DNA of 64,000 nucleotides from Pyricularia pennisetigena (taxonomy: Eukaryota; Ascomycota; Sordariomycetes; Magnaporthales; Pyriculariaceae): positions 434,001 through 498,000 of the forward strand of contig NW_021940924.1 of the NCBI RefSeq assembly GCF_004337985.1, read 5' to 3'. A model generated the notes under the pieces. It had not been told where the DNA came from and ran no database searches. It saw nothing but the letters and a program-made list of their open reading frames with translations. The position numbers and the translations under genes are program-made. Shown piece after piece: positions 21,769 through 33,399 of the stretch (position 1 is its first letter; every line of letters starts with the position of its first letter).

Positions 21769-22602
21769 TTGGGCTCAAACAATTCCAGAGAGAGGCCGGA
21801 TGTGTTCCCAAGGAACACTTTAGATGACAGATTTATCCCAGATCCTGATTTCGAGCAGCAGGATGACAAGAAAAAACTGGACGCGGCGATTGAACTGGAC
21901 GACTTGCAAGCCATACAAAAAACTGCGGAGAGGTGTGCAAGGTACCTTGGCCATGAAGCTACCTGGAACTCTGATGTTCATGCACGAATCTTGAGGCGTG
22001 CAGCGGCCCCATATAGCGGCATTACAGCGGTAGGGGCCACAACAGCAGGCATCCAGCTTGAATGGCGAAGCGGGATTGCGGCGGACGATGCCTCGAATGG
22101 CAGCAAAACGGTGGACTATCTCCTCATCATTGATGATTCAGACATTGAATTGGGGCATGCAATTCGAAAGCACACCAGAATGGTCAATCACACATCTGTG
22201 GACGATTTTTTGGAGAAGCCTATCGGCATCAGTATCGAAACCAAAGTATCACAAACTTTGTCGAACCAGGGAAGACTCCAGCTCGGAAACTGGAGTGCTT
22301 CATTGCTCTACAGATGGTCCCAGTTGCCGAGCCTCTGCACCGATTCATGCCACAAGCCCGAGGATCATGTAGCGCCGCCCATGGTCAAGGCTTTACCCAT
22401 TGTCCTCATCACCGGCCATTTTTGGGAAGTTTATTTTTTTTGCGACGAGGGAGACAACTACCAAATGTATGGCCCAATCGACCTTGGAAACACCAGGTCG
22501 TTGAAGGAAATATACAAGCTACTTGCATCATTGCGGGTACTTGTACGATGGGTGGATGTTCAACTGCGCGACTGGTTTCATCGACTTTTCAATGTGAGGT
22601 AG
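21769..22602 (+). CDS. PD-(D/E)XK nuclease-like domain protein (fungal family), start uncertain
   Basis: The 277-residue frame carries the landmarks of a PDDEXK-like domain widespread in Sordariomycetes: WNSDVH (66-71), KTVDYLL (113-119) and ISIETK (154-159), which resemble the D...ExK core, followed by QLGNW (171-175) and a HFWEVYFF strand. Biochemical activity of this family is not established to my knowledge. The frame opens with TTG. Immediately before it is an in-frame TGA (21766-21768), preceded by about 34 open codons rich in Pro and Arg, as often seen in the disordered N-termini of relatives. The gene may therefore be a 5' nonsense mutant, or may start further in. The end agrees with family length. 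Confidence 0.7.
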   Translation: MGSNNSRERPDVFPRNTLDDRFIPDPDFEQQDDKKKLDAAIELDDLQAIQKTAERCARYLGHEATWNSDVHARILRRAAAPYSGITAVGATTAGIQLEWRSGIAADDASNGSKTVDYLLIIDDSDIELGHAIRKHTRMVNHTSVDDFLEKPIGISIETKVSQTLSNQGRLQLGNWSASLLYRWSQLPSLCTDSCHKPEDHVAPPMVKALPIVLITGHFWEVYFFCDEGDNYQMYGPIDLGNTRSLKEIYKLLASLRVLVRWVDVQLRDWFHRLFNVR

Positions 22603-22921
22603 CTTAGAAGGATTAAGGAGTTAGTCAATCAATCAGTCACAGTTATGCCACTCCAGATCATGCTGCTTTCGCCGTATAACGCAGAAACGAAGGGCGCATA
22701 AGCCCATCGAATCAAGCGCATCATATTCGACGAAGTCTACATAAGCGTGGGACAGTGAGGCTTAAATGCTCGACCTTTTGCATACGGTGGCAAGGTAGGC
22801 TTGCTCCTTTATCCGGCTGCGTCAAGTTAATGGCTGTTTATATGCTGGGAAACATTAACAGACGACCGATGAGCTTGGGCTTAATGCACACAATACAGCG
22901 ATCTTAATCAATAGTTCACTA

Positions 22922-24673
22922 ACGTTGCGTACCCCCTAACCGCACCCCCCTAACAACCGCACCCATAAGATTTTAACATGTAGATTCATTCTTTTAAAAA
23001 CAGATTTAAATATAAAACCATCAACGCACAAAAATACAATCGTTTTCAGGCTCTTCCGGTTCATGAACCTCTTTTCCATCACTCAAAACTTCCAAAACCT
23101 CTCTATCATTTTCTTATAATTCAATAACGTTCTTTTTGCTAACCAAAAGCTCGTTTGGATCCGGAACTACCCTTTTCCTTTTAACCGGTCGTATTGCCTC
23201 CAACTGTGCTTCCAGCAAACTAATTTTTTGCTGGGCGCTAGCTAGAAGGGTATCTTTTGTTTCGAAGCTTTTTTGGACTTTTGCAAATAAAAGCCGTGAA
23301 GTAGCGTTGCTTTTGTTAGACCGTGTTAAGGGTCTACCTATGAGTGCTCAGGAGGTAGAACTTGGGCTAAGAGTTTATAACCTATGACTAACAAAGGGAT
23401 TCCCTTCTCCCTCCTAAGGAATCCCCTCCTTCTATATACACGTGAATTCCTCGTATACCTTGTTGCTTTTTAGAAATGAATGAAACGTCGGGTCATCGCA
23501 TCCCGTGCGGCTGAGCCCGGCTTCTATATAAGTAGGAATGCGATTGGTTCTCCCTCGTGAGCTGAGGCCCGGATCTCGTGCGGCTGAGGATGCGGCTGGG
23601 TTTCCTGTCGCCGGGGTCCGGCGTGGCTAACGTCCGGGCTTCCAGGCCCGGATCCCAGAGCTTCGGGCTAGCCCCGTGACAGACCGGGAAAACTTTTGCA
23701 GCTGAAGTCGAATATCTCGGGTTCTAATAGGCGTTTTCCAAATAACCAAAGACCGGTTATTTATTTTTTCGGATGTTATTTCCGGTGTTTTATCTTTAGG
23801 CAAACCGTTATTTTGGGCGTTATCGACGTTTGCGTTACTGTTTTCCAATAAAAGGACTTAAAAGCGGTTTAGCGAAGTTAACCGGCCATAACCCCGAAGT
23901 ACGCCACCCAGATTGGATAACTTTTGCTGAAAATGCTTTAGATCGAGCTTTTCGATAACAAAGTAGAAAATTCCTTTTCCCAATAACCGTTGAATTGCAA
24001 AACTGGCTTATAAATCCAAGTTGACGTCGATAAGCTTCTTTTAACGGCCCAAAAACGGATAAGTCCAATGGTTGAAGAACGTGCGAAGAATAAGGGGGTA
24101 AATATGAAGTTGAATGTTGTTTTGGAGGCAAAGAAGCATAAATCCGTCCGTAACGTGTGATCCGTGGCCGTCGAGTATTAATAAACGCCGTTCGGGGGTA
24201 ATAGGTCGGGTATGCGGAATAAACCCCTTTTTAGCCATTCGATAGCTGTTTCGTTATTTGTCCAGCCCTTCTCGGTTGTATGAAATTGCCAGTTATCAAA
24301 AGGGCTTAAATCTGTCGGAAACCATTGTTGTTGCACCTTTTTTCCTTTAAATATAACGAGGGGAGGTATGGTAACCCCCGTAGCCGATATGCATTCGATT
24401 ATANTGTTTGTTTTTTAGATTGGGCACCGTTAAGACGACCTCGAAGAGTTTGTAACTGATCCATCATTTTTAACGTCTTTAATAGCGGAAAGAAGCTGGT
24501 TTTCAGTATATCTTTTCATTTTGAAAACGAATGAAAAAGAATTTCAAAGAAGCAATGCAATAAGTAAAGTATTCGTGGAGATATTTATAATAGAAGTTCG
24601 AGAGCAAAAATAGAAATGTTGTTATTTTTAGGGTGCGGTTGTTAGGGGGGTGCGGTTAAGGGGTACGCAACGT
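22922..24673 (-). mobile_element. Fot1/Pot2-like (pogo-type) DNA transposon, near full length but degenerate
   Basis: The ends are inverted repeats of about 46 bp, beginning ACGTTGCGTACCCC at the left and closing with the reverse complement at the right. They are flanked by the TA duplication expected for Tc1/mariner/pogo elements (22920-21 and 24674-75). The total of 1752 bp is close to the known size of the family (about 1.8-1.9 kb). The transposase runs on the minus strand and is broken. A GC-rich block at about 23470-23690 contrasts with the AT-rich rest. Confidence 0.9.
23136..24519 (-). pseudogene. Degenerate pogo/Fot1 transposase
   Basis: Fragments appear in order from ATG 24519: an N-terminal HTH start (MKRYTENQLLSAIKDV); then a jump near the N at 24404 to the DDE part (ATGVTIPPLVIFKGK, NWQFHTTEKGWTNNE); a catalytic-Asp block (RLLILDGHGSHVT); a second block (PYSSHVLQPLDLSVFGPLK); and a charged tail with a Gln/Leu heptad-like stretch and KRKRVVP. 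The region between HTH and DDE, including the second DNA-binding domain and the first catalytic Asp, is missing. Several frameshifts and stops separate the rest. It cannot make active transposase. Confidence 0.85.
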
Positions 24674-24675
24674 TA

Positions 24676-27257
24676 GTCCACCACTATTCATGTGCACGAT
24701 TTGTTAATGGAAAAGCCGCTTCATTCTAAGCCTCAAAACATTGAGCGCAAATGGTTCGCCAAAAATCTGCACTGCAGTTCGTAGAAAAAACGAGGCAACC
24801 AGGCGCACCACAAACTCCCACAACCCGGATTTTGAAACAACACCAGTTCCAAGTAACAGCGCTGGCGGCCTAGATTAGGTCACCAGGAGTCCGACGCCGT
24901 TAAGTAGATTTGCTTCAGTGTGAAAGTGGAACTTCATATCCCCTCTGCTAACACCTCTCGACGAAGAAAAGGCTTTGGACCATCATTAGCTTTCCCCCTG
25001 TTTTTCTGTTTTCTTCTGTTATTTGTATTTCATTAAAACCTGTTTTGGGTTACAGAAACATGCCAAAAGGTCATGCCGATACCAACGAGTTCGAAAAGGC
25101 GCGTAAGGAGTACCTTTCAAGCCTCGATTTGGCCGTCGCCAAGGGCGCGCGCCGCTGGCTCGAATCGGGTCACCAAATCGTCGTAACGAATCTATGTGCG
25201 CTTCTGGATTACGACCTGGCTACGAACGTCCTGATGAGGGCTAAAACTGTTACACCTCGACATCATTCCTCGTTCACGCTTGCGATGTGCCTCAGATCGT
25301 AATCACGTAATTTTGACCGTGAATTTTTTTGGTTTCAACAGTAAACCTAGGCAGTGATAGGATACGTCACTGTCAAAAGCTTTAATATGTTGCTGGCCAG
25401 CTGGTATTGCGGAACGCTGATGCTTAACGACGCGAATATGCCGAATACGATTACAAGTATTCGGAACTCTACTGGATCTTTATCGATATGAGTTCTTCAT
25501 CAGCAGCTCCATTCCGCGATATGCCAGTGTTCACCTTTTAAAACCATGAGAGTTGAAGTCAAAACTGCCCGACCCACGTTTTGCCCTATATCGAGGAAAA
25601 AGGTCTCACCCAACTATCGGGCCTAATATGGTGCGCCTTTTGCCTAGCGATATCCTAGACAAAAACTGGATTAAATACCGGAAAGGCTTCAGGTCAGAGT
25701 TATAGAATTCTAACTCATCAAAGTGCTTTTGCAACGCTGTGATTGTGGACGCTATTTTAGACAGACTGATGTCAATCGTGGGAGTCCATGTGACATGTTG
25801 CGACATTACAAAACCCTCCCATGATCCATCCATATACGACTGCATATGGAACAAAGCATTCTGCTCGCATCGTCAACCCCTCTTCTCGGTCGGCCTCCAT
25901 ACCTTCTACCGTCGCTTTCAGTGCTAGCCAATATAACCGCCTTCTGCCCCACAAAAGACTTAAATCCCATCGCTTTTTGCAACTTGGCCGCAAGATGACA
26001 CCAAATTTTGCGGTCGGCCAGGCCCTGTTTGACCCATGCTTCTGTGCAGCCGTCGTCTGTCTCGCGTCGGAAACAAAGCTCCAACGACTGAAAGTGAAAC
26101 CCAAACTCGTTCCTGGAGCGATTTAATATGGCACCCACTGCCCCGTGGCAATGCGGACAGATGCCGTGAAGCAAACCGGCAACGGCGGCAAAGGAGTGGC
26201 GGGCAGAAACACCGGCAGATAAGCGCGTTAGCGATTGATCGCAGTACCTTCCAGGCTGCAAAGGGTGATATGGGGAAGGTGCGGGGTTCATAATGGGCTT
26301 GGCCGAGTGCAATCTCCAACGGCTCTGCAAAAACCTGGCGGGGCTGAAATACGTGATAGTGACTAGTCTTCCCCATCATGTAATTTTCGGGCTTCTGGTC
26401 GTGGCATCTAGCATGCTAGAAAGAAAAGTCTGTATTGGGCTTGTGCCCAATGCGTCAAAAACAACTTCCTTTCGATGCACCACAACTGGCGTGTCTCGCT
26501 TGGCAAGAAGTCGCCCGAAACGAGTGTATGCCCACCCCTGCCCTCACTGTTGTTCTTTAGTTTACTCACCGGCTTTTTTGAAGCGCACCCAATTCGGGAC
26601 AATGTCAACTAGAACATGGGCAGATGACTTATAAGATAGAAGGAGCCATCGGAGGCGCATTCCGTGCAGCAAAACAAGGATTTCCAGGAGTGGGTCGTGA
26701 CAATTTGCGACAGGGGCGTTTTGCAACCAACACCGACAGCCCAGGAGGCATGCCAATGGAATCCTCGTTCCAAGGTCTAAATCACCCTGCATCTTTCGGC
26801 TTCCAGAAGTGTTCCAATCCGCCATGAGCCACGCTCGAAATATCGTAATCAATGCTGGCCCAATAATCCTCTGCCGAATTTTGGGTATTTTAACTGTGTC
26901 GTAAGACCTTCTAATATAACATTCCGATTTGACCACAACCTAACCCTAACTTCCGGTTCCCTCGATTGATTTCAAATTTAGTTGATTGCGGGATTAATTG
27001 CCCTCTCTAACCCTCAATCACCACTCTCGTGTTTCATCCGTGCACGCGAACCAACTGGCTAATCAAAACCCGCGCATCAATGACTTCGGCTCAAGGTGGT
27101 CGTGCCATAACAGTTAAAGGAAGAAGAAAAAAACAGTTAGTCGCTTGCCAAAGAAAAATCGAAAACATCAGGTTAGTTCCTACTTGGAATAGTCAATAGC
27201 CGATGCGCTAATCCCTAATATCGACCAGTTTCCTTTAGTTTTTGTGCAGGCTTCAAC
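24676..27257. other. Long gene-poor stretch
   Basis: One small plus frame from ATG 25063 to 25302 (79 residues, Ala/Leu-rich) could be a first exon but has no identifiable domain. Overlapping minus frames of 80-174 codons at 25606-26379 include a CPHCH segment, but they share no consistent frame and I cannot name a family. I assign no gene. Confidence 0.4.
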
Positions 27258-27642
27258 ATGGCAACTACGCGTTTCAGGCTCGTCTTCCGCGCTCCGTTGT
27301 GCTCGGTCGATGCGTGCAAGCAGGCTATATTCCAGGCAGGAGCAGGAAAATACAAAGAATATTCCGAGTGCTGTTTTACGGTCGTTGGGACAGGCCAATT
27401 CCGACCCGGTGACGCCGCCAACCCTCACATCGGCCGAGTGGGAAACCTTGAGAATGTGGAAGAGGCAAGGGTCGAAACGGTGTGTATTGGTGAAGAAATC
27501 ATCAAAGCAGCCGTTGAAGCGCTGAAGATGTAAGTATGCCGTTCGCAAGTTACATTTCTACCGGACAGGTTATACTCACATAGCTAGTGCCCATCCTTAC
27601 GAGGAGCCTTCATACGAGGTTTACAAACTCGAGGACTATTAA
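27258..27642 (+). CDS. Stand-alone NIF3 C-terminal-like (CutA-like fold) protein
   Basis: The model joins 27258-27529 and 27588-27642 with a 58-bp intron (GTAAGT...CTAG); phases close to 108 residues. Start is the ATG in a CAACATGG context. The sequence matches the small domain found at or near the C-terminus of NIF3/YqfO proteins: an AGAGKY turn, CxFTVxGTGQFRPG, ANPHIG, VGxLExVEExRVE, then AHPYEEPSYEVY after the intron. Fungi carry it as a single-domain protein of this length. Its molecular role is not established; the NIF3 version trimerises. This is the most conserved, housekeeping-like gene in the window and looks intact. Confidence 0.88.
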
Positions 27643-27849
27643 TGAGGTTTCTGCTGGCATTCTGGCTAGTTACTCGCTCAATTAAGTGTCTTTTTTAAGA
27701 ATCAATCTCGTCGCCATGCATGCATGATATAAGTATCCAATTCTGTCTAGAAATTCTATGTGCCCAGTTGAAATAAATTCTCCGTATCGTCAATCCAATA
27801 AATTCTGCGCAAAATGGGCTAACAACGTAACAGGATGTGGTAATCAACC

Positions 27850-27895
27850 GTGCACGGGCCACTTGTTGACCGAGGTCAACAAGTGGCCCGTGCAC
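27850..27895. repeat. 46-bp perfect palindrome (22-bp arms, 2-bp centre)
   Basis: GTGCACGGGCCACTTGTTGA plus CC on the left is repeated as its exact reverse complement on the right, separated by GA. It sits between the NIF3-like gene and the next gene on the same strand, and could form a strong cruciform or RNA hairpin. Confidence 0.85.
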
Positions 27896-28034
27896 CATTA
27901 CATTGGGAGGCTGCGGGGATGTGCCAGAAAAATTAGCCGCTGGGATATCTAGCTACCTAAGCATCTTCACATTTCAATTGTTACCGTAACTTCAAGTTTG
28001 CATTCCCTGACCGATTTGTCGCTTTGCAAACACG

Positions 28035-31000
28035 ATGACGCCACCACCACCCGAATTAGTGAGCGGAGGCTTTTATGTTGTTTACGAGGAAGATTTGGCC
28101 GGCGCACCTCCGGGAGTGTTGGAGTTTCTCTCAAGCCTAAAGAACAATCGCGACAATGCAAGAACTCGCAGGAATGATCAAAAGACGAAAGAACAATTCG
28201 AGGCGGTGCCAAAACAGCTTAGAGAACTTGTTGAGCAGTTAAAGCGGACGATCGAACGATCGATCAAGCAGTACGGGTTCAGCAGTGAGGCCCATCTCGA
28301 AGCGCCATTCTGGTCTGATGTTTCGAACAGTATCGATGTTTTCGTCACTACAGCCACTTCTATGCTAAGTAGACAAGACGAAGATATGGGATGCCTCTTT
28401 GCGATTGATAAGCCTCAGCAAAAGCAATGTGAGTAAGCACATACCATCAAGCAGACATGAGAACTGATAAAGTCATAGTATTACCCTTCGATTTCGATGC
28501 CATCATGGTCGATACCCCAGCTCAAACAGCTAAAAATGACGAAAGCTGTCATCACACACCCCTAACTAAGGGGCAGTACCAGGAATGGGACCAGGATAAT
28601 TCCAGCATCAAAATGGAGCAGGTCGGATCACCACCAATTAACATTGAGTCGCTGCCTCTGGAATATCCAAACGCTTAAGCCGCTTTGCCAAATCTTGCTG
28701 AGTCCGACTCAGACGACCTTGAGAACTTGGTTCAATTCGGCATAAACATATGGCCTGAGAAGAAGTTAGACCAATTTCGACCCGGGCAGCCTGTGACTGC
28801 AGGGATTCTGAACGAGCTTTTATGTAAAATTCTACCGGCTCCATATGCCATTGGCATTCCTCCCCGAAGAATTCATAAATTGAAAGAAACATGTGCCGGC
28901 TGTGTCATTCCCTATTATGTCAACGAAATCGATCAGCTTACAAGGGTGGAAAGCGAAAAAAATCACTTTGTGGTTGCAATTGTCGATATGGAGAACAAAA
29001 AATTCACATCTTGGGGGATGACTGAAGAGATGCACCGAAGTTCAAGAGTTGAATATGAAAAAGCGCTAGGTATTAGCCTTGCAGAGGACAGGTGCAAGGT
29101 GAGCAAGTTAACCTATTCTGGAGATTTGATTAAACAGGTTGCTAACTACAACAGCTTGGGAATTATGCCGGTAACACCTGTGCTTTTCGCTGCGTCGAGG
29201 CTGTGCGATGCTATTTTAAAAAAGACCAGTCTGTAAGAGACGAGATCTCCGTTCGCTTGTTTTTCCTGCGACAACTGTTGGAATCTTGAAGAAGCACGGA
29301 AAACACAGCAACAAAACCACAACCGCTCCGCCACAAAACCACTACTGCAGTCGGGGATTCTTTGCAGCCCTCATCTTTCCTCGAGCCGACTGTCGCGACT
29401 ATGCAGGGTAAGCACCCTGGGATCCTGGCCACGTGCAATCTACCCTTGTTGCAGTCAGACAACGGTCGCAAGTCTGAAAATACCGGTCAAGCTGTCGAAT
29501 CTCTTCTTCACCAAATGACGAGCGCTCTTCAACCCATTGTTTCGACCAAGCAATCTAGTCAAGCAAAAAAAGGCGACGAACAATGTTTCATGCAGTTAAC
29601 TGCTGATTTTGACAGCCTCGTTTGCAAAAAAGACATCGATTTAATAAATTTGTCAAATAAATCCAAAATTGACAGACGAATAAACATCGACCGACCTTTC
29701 TCAAAGCGCGTTGCAAGCGAGCATGCGTCATCTAGCTGCAGCCCAGAAGAGGAAGACGATGGTATCGCGTTGGCTGGACCGCTACCAAAGCGGAAGGATA
29801 AGCATGCCCCGTCACCTAGAATCTTGGCAAAACAGTTACTTGGCCCTGGAGGGGCCGAGCGCCTCAAGCGCCACATACTTACTTTCGCAAGAAGCGCACC
29901 TGCTTTTCCAGAAGCTTTCGATGAGCATGGGGATCGTACAAAGCAAATTTGCGAGATTCTAAACCTTGCGAAAGATTGGGAGGAGAAGTCTGCGTTTAGC
30001 AAGCTAGTGGGCCTCATTCTGAGGACCCACGGCGTGGAACTTATCAATGCCGAAGCCAGGAGTATGCTCAAATTGGATGAGAAGGCTCCGGACCCCTTGG
30101 TACCAAAAGCCATCATTGATCGAATATCTCCACATCTTCCCTCACAGCGAACACCGGCCTCTCTCAGGTCTTGGTTGACACAGACACGCAGGCTTCTCAT
30201 GATCAAGGATTTTTTGCCGTTCATGCCTTTCGGCAGCAGCGGCCTTGCCACATTCAGAAATTATGAACGATCGACAAACAAAGAGATTGAACAACTTTGC
30301 AACATTCTCAAGAAAGATCCACGTGCACAACAAATGGCAAAGGTCGGCCGGGCATTCCGAGACTGCGTTCTCCAACGTCGCGCATATCTCTGGGCTAGTT
30401 TTAGCCCAGAGGAGCTTTCAAAACTGTCACAAGACACTTTGTTTCACTTGGTCACCATCACGGGCGGGACTTGCGACGTGTGCAAAGCGAATAAATGTAA
30501 CCTAATTCCCGTTTGCCAGGCTCTGGCATCGAAGCAGCCGAGTTTTCCACGGCCTCAACTTCAACTTGTACTGCCAAGAAAGATTTCGGATACCGCCGAA
30601 TCAATTCAGTTTTGTGTCAAAGGAGACATTGGGGGTCTGCAGCGCTTGTTTTCTCTAGGTCTTGCATCCCCAAGGGACGAGAGCCATTCTCGTGGGTTTA
30701 GTCTGTTAAGAGTAAGTTACAACCACGCTCTTCTTCATCAAAAGCCATAATATGGTGATATGATAAGTGGCTAACATTATTTCAAGTGGGCGCTATATGG
30801 TGGCCACAGTGGAATGCACAACTATGAGATTGTTCGATTTTTAGTCGATCAAGGGGCCTACGTGGACAATGAGTAAGTCAGAATGCAACTCTTTCCTCCA
30901 CCTTGCATGAACAAGGCTAATCGCAGATGGAATATCGCAATAGGTCGTACGAAATTGTGGGCTATTTCAAACTCCGCAAGATGTACACCAAATCCCACGA

Positions 31001-31868
31001 GCAGGCGCTTTGTTGCGTTCAACGTCAAGACAGAGATTGGTTGGAAGAGCAAGACTTTCCTCAGATCCACCGCATCGTCCTGGATCTGTCATCGAGGTCA
31101 CTTGAAAGCGAACTTGACGAGCACCCAAGCGCGGTCTTCGATATAGATGCACAAGGCCGCACCGCGCTCGACTGGGCCACAGCTCGAGCCCAACTGGATC
31201 AAATGAGGCGTTTGATAACTTTCGGCTCCGACGCAAATTCGATGGACATCACTGGCCGTACTACAATCCTGCATGCAGTCGATAGCTATAGTGTCGAAGC
31301 CCTTCGCATTGTCCTTGAGGCTGGGGCATGCCCTGATCCAAAGATACCAGAAGGTTTATTGCGAGGTAGCCCCCTCACCTCGGCATGTTTGAACAGTTTG
31401 CCCGGGATGGTCAGTTTACTTCTTGAATTTGGCGCTGATATTGATGCGCCCAATCCCGAGGGCTTAACGGCATTGCATTCAGCAGCCATTTCGCAAAATA
31501 TCGACTGTGCGAGAATATTACTCGAACAAGGGGCCAATCTAGGCTACCTTGCAGCCAACGGACGCTCGCCACTCATGACGGCAATGATACATAACAGCCA
31601 TTCGATATTAAGACTTTTCTTGAGCAGATCCGTCGATCGTTTTGATGGAGCCCAGCTTTTGCCCACCATAGCAAAATACGCGGATTCGGAGACAATGTCA
31701 ATTCTGTCATTGTCGGACTGTTTCTATCTGGTTGAGCCTGATAACGTTTCATCTTGCCGCGCAATTTTGCAGTTTAGGGTTGATTATGACAACACACTGA
31801 ATCTCGCGTTTGATGCCATGATTTCGGCTTGTACCGGAGCAGTGCCCATGGGCGCATGTGTACTATAG
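28035..31868 (+). CDS. Ulp1-like (C48-type) protease region fused to ankyrin repeats, six exons, one in-frame TAA
   Basis: Six exons close in phase to exactly 1152 codons: 28035-28428, 28479-29232, 29368-29407, 29455-30711, 30787-30872 and 30944-31868. The introns have good donors (GTGAGT, GTAAGA, GTAAGC, GTAAGT, GTAAGT), and CTAAC/CTAAT-type branch sites are visible. Exon 1 encodes a Pro-rich start and a charged coiled-coil-like segment. Exon 2 resembles a Ulp1/SENP-type core (GILNELL helix, HFVVAIVDMENKKF strand pair), but I do not see a convincing Asp-Gln-Cys part. Exons 4-6 carry ankyrin repeats (GRTALDWA, GLTALHSAA, LLLEFGADIDAP). Two frames that looked like separate genes stop at splice donors, which argues for one gene. 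A TAA at 28676-28678 interrupts exon 2 and may inactivate it. A two-gene split is the alternative. Confidence 0.6.
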
Positions 31869-33399
31869 TTACTTGTTAGAAGCTTTACGTTATCGAATTA
31901 CTACCATCGTTTGGTAGTTCGCCAGTATGCCCTACTTACAATCAAGCCATCATGAGCCACCTTCCCAAGTCACAAAAACTTTACTCGCGCTGTGTAAGGC
32001 CGTCCAGGATGTCATGTTGAGATGATACTGATGAGTAATTTCTACCGGAGACCGGAAGGAAAATATCAACTTTATGAAGGGATAAACTCAAGCAATGTCC
32101 TATCGTCTCTAATAACCTTCGCGGACGCTGTCCAGGTTGTTAGGAACACTTGCAGCGGTAAGCTATCGCTGGCGGTAAGGCGCACGTGCCAGTCGATCCA
32201 ATACAGTCGGGTAAAGACGTTAACCATGCCCAGGCTTATTGGCTCGTTACATGCATTGGCCCAGGCCCTCATCTTGTGCGTCTGCTTACGAAAGTTATTT
32301 GCCTTTTCATTGATGGACCCGTTTGTCATAAGCCGTCGCAGGTTGGCCAGAGGGGGCACCGCTACCATAAGCTAAACGGGGTGTTTCTGGGCTGACTGCA
32401 ATTCCGAAATCCCTGTCCTTACACACCTAAATTGTATATCTATATCCGGGCCGGATGCATGTTCCGTGGACCAACCAGGTCAATCAATGCCCATGTTTGC
32501 TCGGCGGGCTGTTCGTGAACCCCGGTGATGAGTTGACTTTAATGTGCAGTGACTACGATTATCCGACCCGGATGGCCGAGGTAACATTCCGGTGGCCAGA
32601 AGGAAGTCAGCGTGGGTAGCTAAGGAAATGTGTAAATTATCTATTAACTCTCACAAATTGACGAGAGTTGACGAAGCGTGTTTGTCTCAGCGATCCTTCA
32701 GCGGTCATGGATGGTTCTCAAAAAGGAAGTCGGTGGGTGCTGAGCCCTACCATTGCAGCTGCGACGCGTTTAAGCGAGGGTATACAGGCTCGGTGAGATG
32801 CGACTGATTGCAGACCGCAGATGTCCAATCACAGGTGCAGAAATGGTATTATTAAGCCCCCTTGCTGCGAGGTGAGGTGATCGAGGACTACATTTTGGAT
32901 TTCCGTTTGACTGACTTGTACTTCACAGTCGAGTATCTAGGGCCTTTTTTTGGGGAGTCACACCGCTGCCGAGGCGGGTTTAGGTCTATCTGGGCACACT
33001 TCATGGCTGATGTAAAGAAGTAGTATGTGGTGATATTGCTGAGGATATTGCTGAGAATGTTTTGCTGAAATACGTGGTCTTGAGAAATGATATATGTGGA
33101 TAAAGGATCTGATCAGTTCAGATAGTCGCATTTCCCGGCCTGACACCCTCATGCTGTCCAATATTTGAAGCTTGCCACACGGAGATGGAGCAGGGCAAAG
33201 CGGTGTTTTCAAAATACTGAACACGAGCGTAGGACATACAGATGAAAAAAATATCTTAGTTGCCTTCTTCACCCAGGGTGGGATGTGGCGCTTGTTGGCA
33301 CAAGCATCCCATAGTATTGTATGATTGGTCAAAATTTCCTCATCTTTACTGTATTGTATTATTATGCCTTTGCTGAAAGGGAGAGGTAGGCCTCACTTT
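31869..33399. other. Intergenic region, nothing recognised
   Basis: Frames of about 100 codons on both strands (for example 32022-32375 plus and 32958-33332 minus) show no domain features. No transposon terminus was found before 33400. Confidence 0.4.

Noticed and set aside
26936..26952. Telomere-like CCTAACCCTAAC string
   Set aside because: Only about two units, with no further repeats; not a telomere or a meaningful interstitial array.
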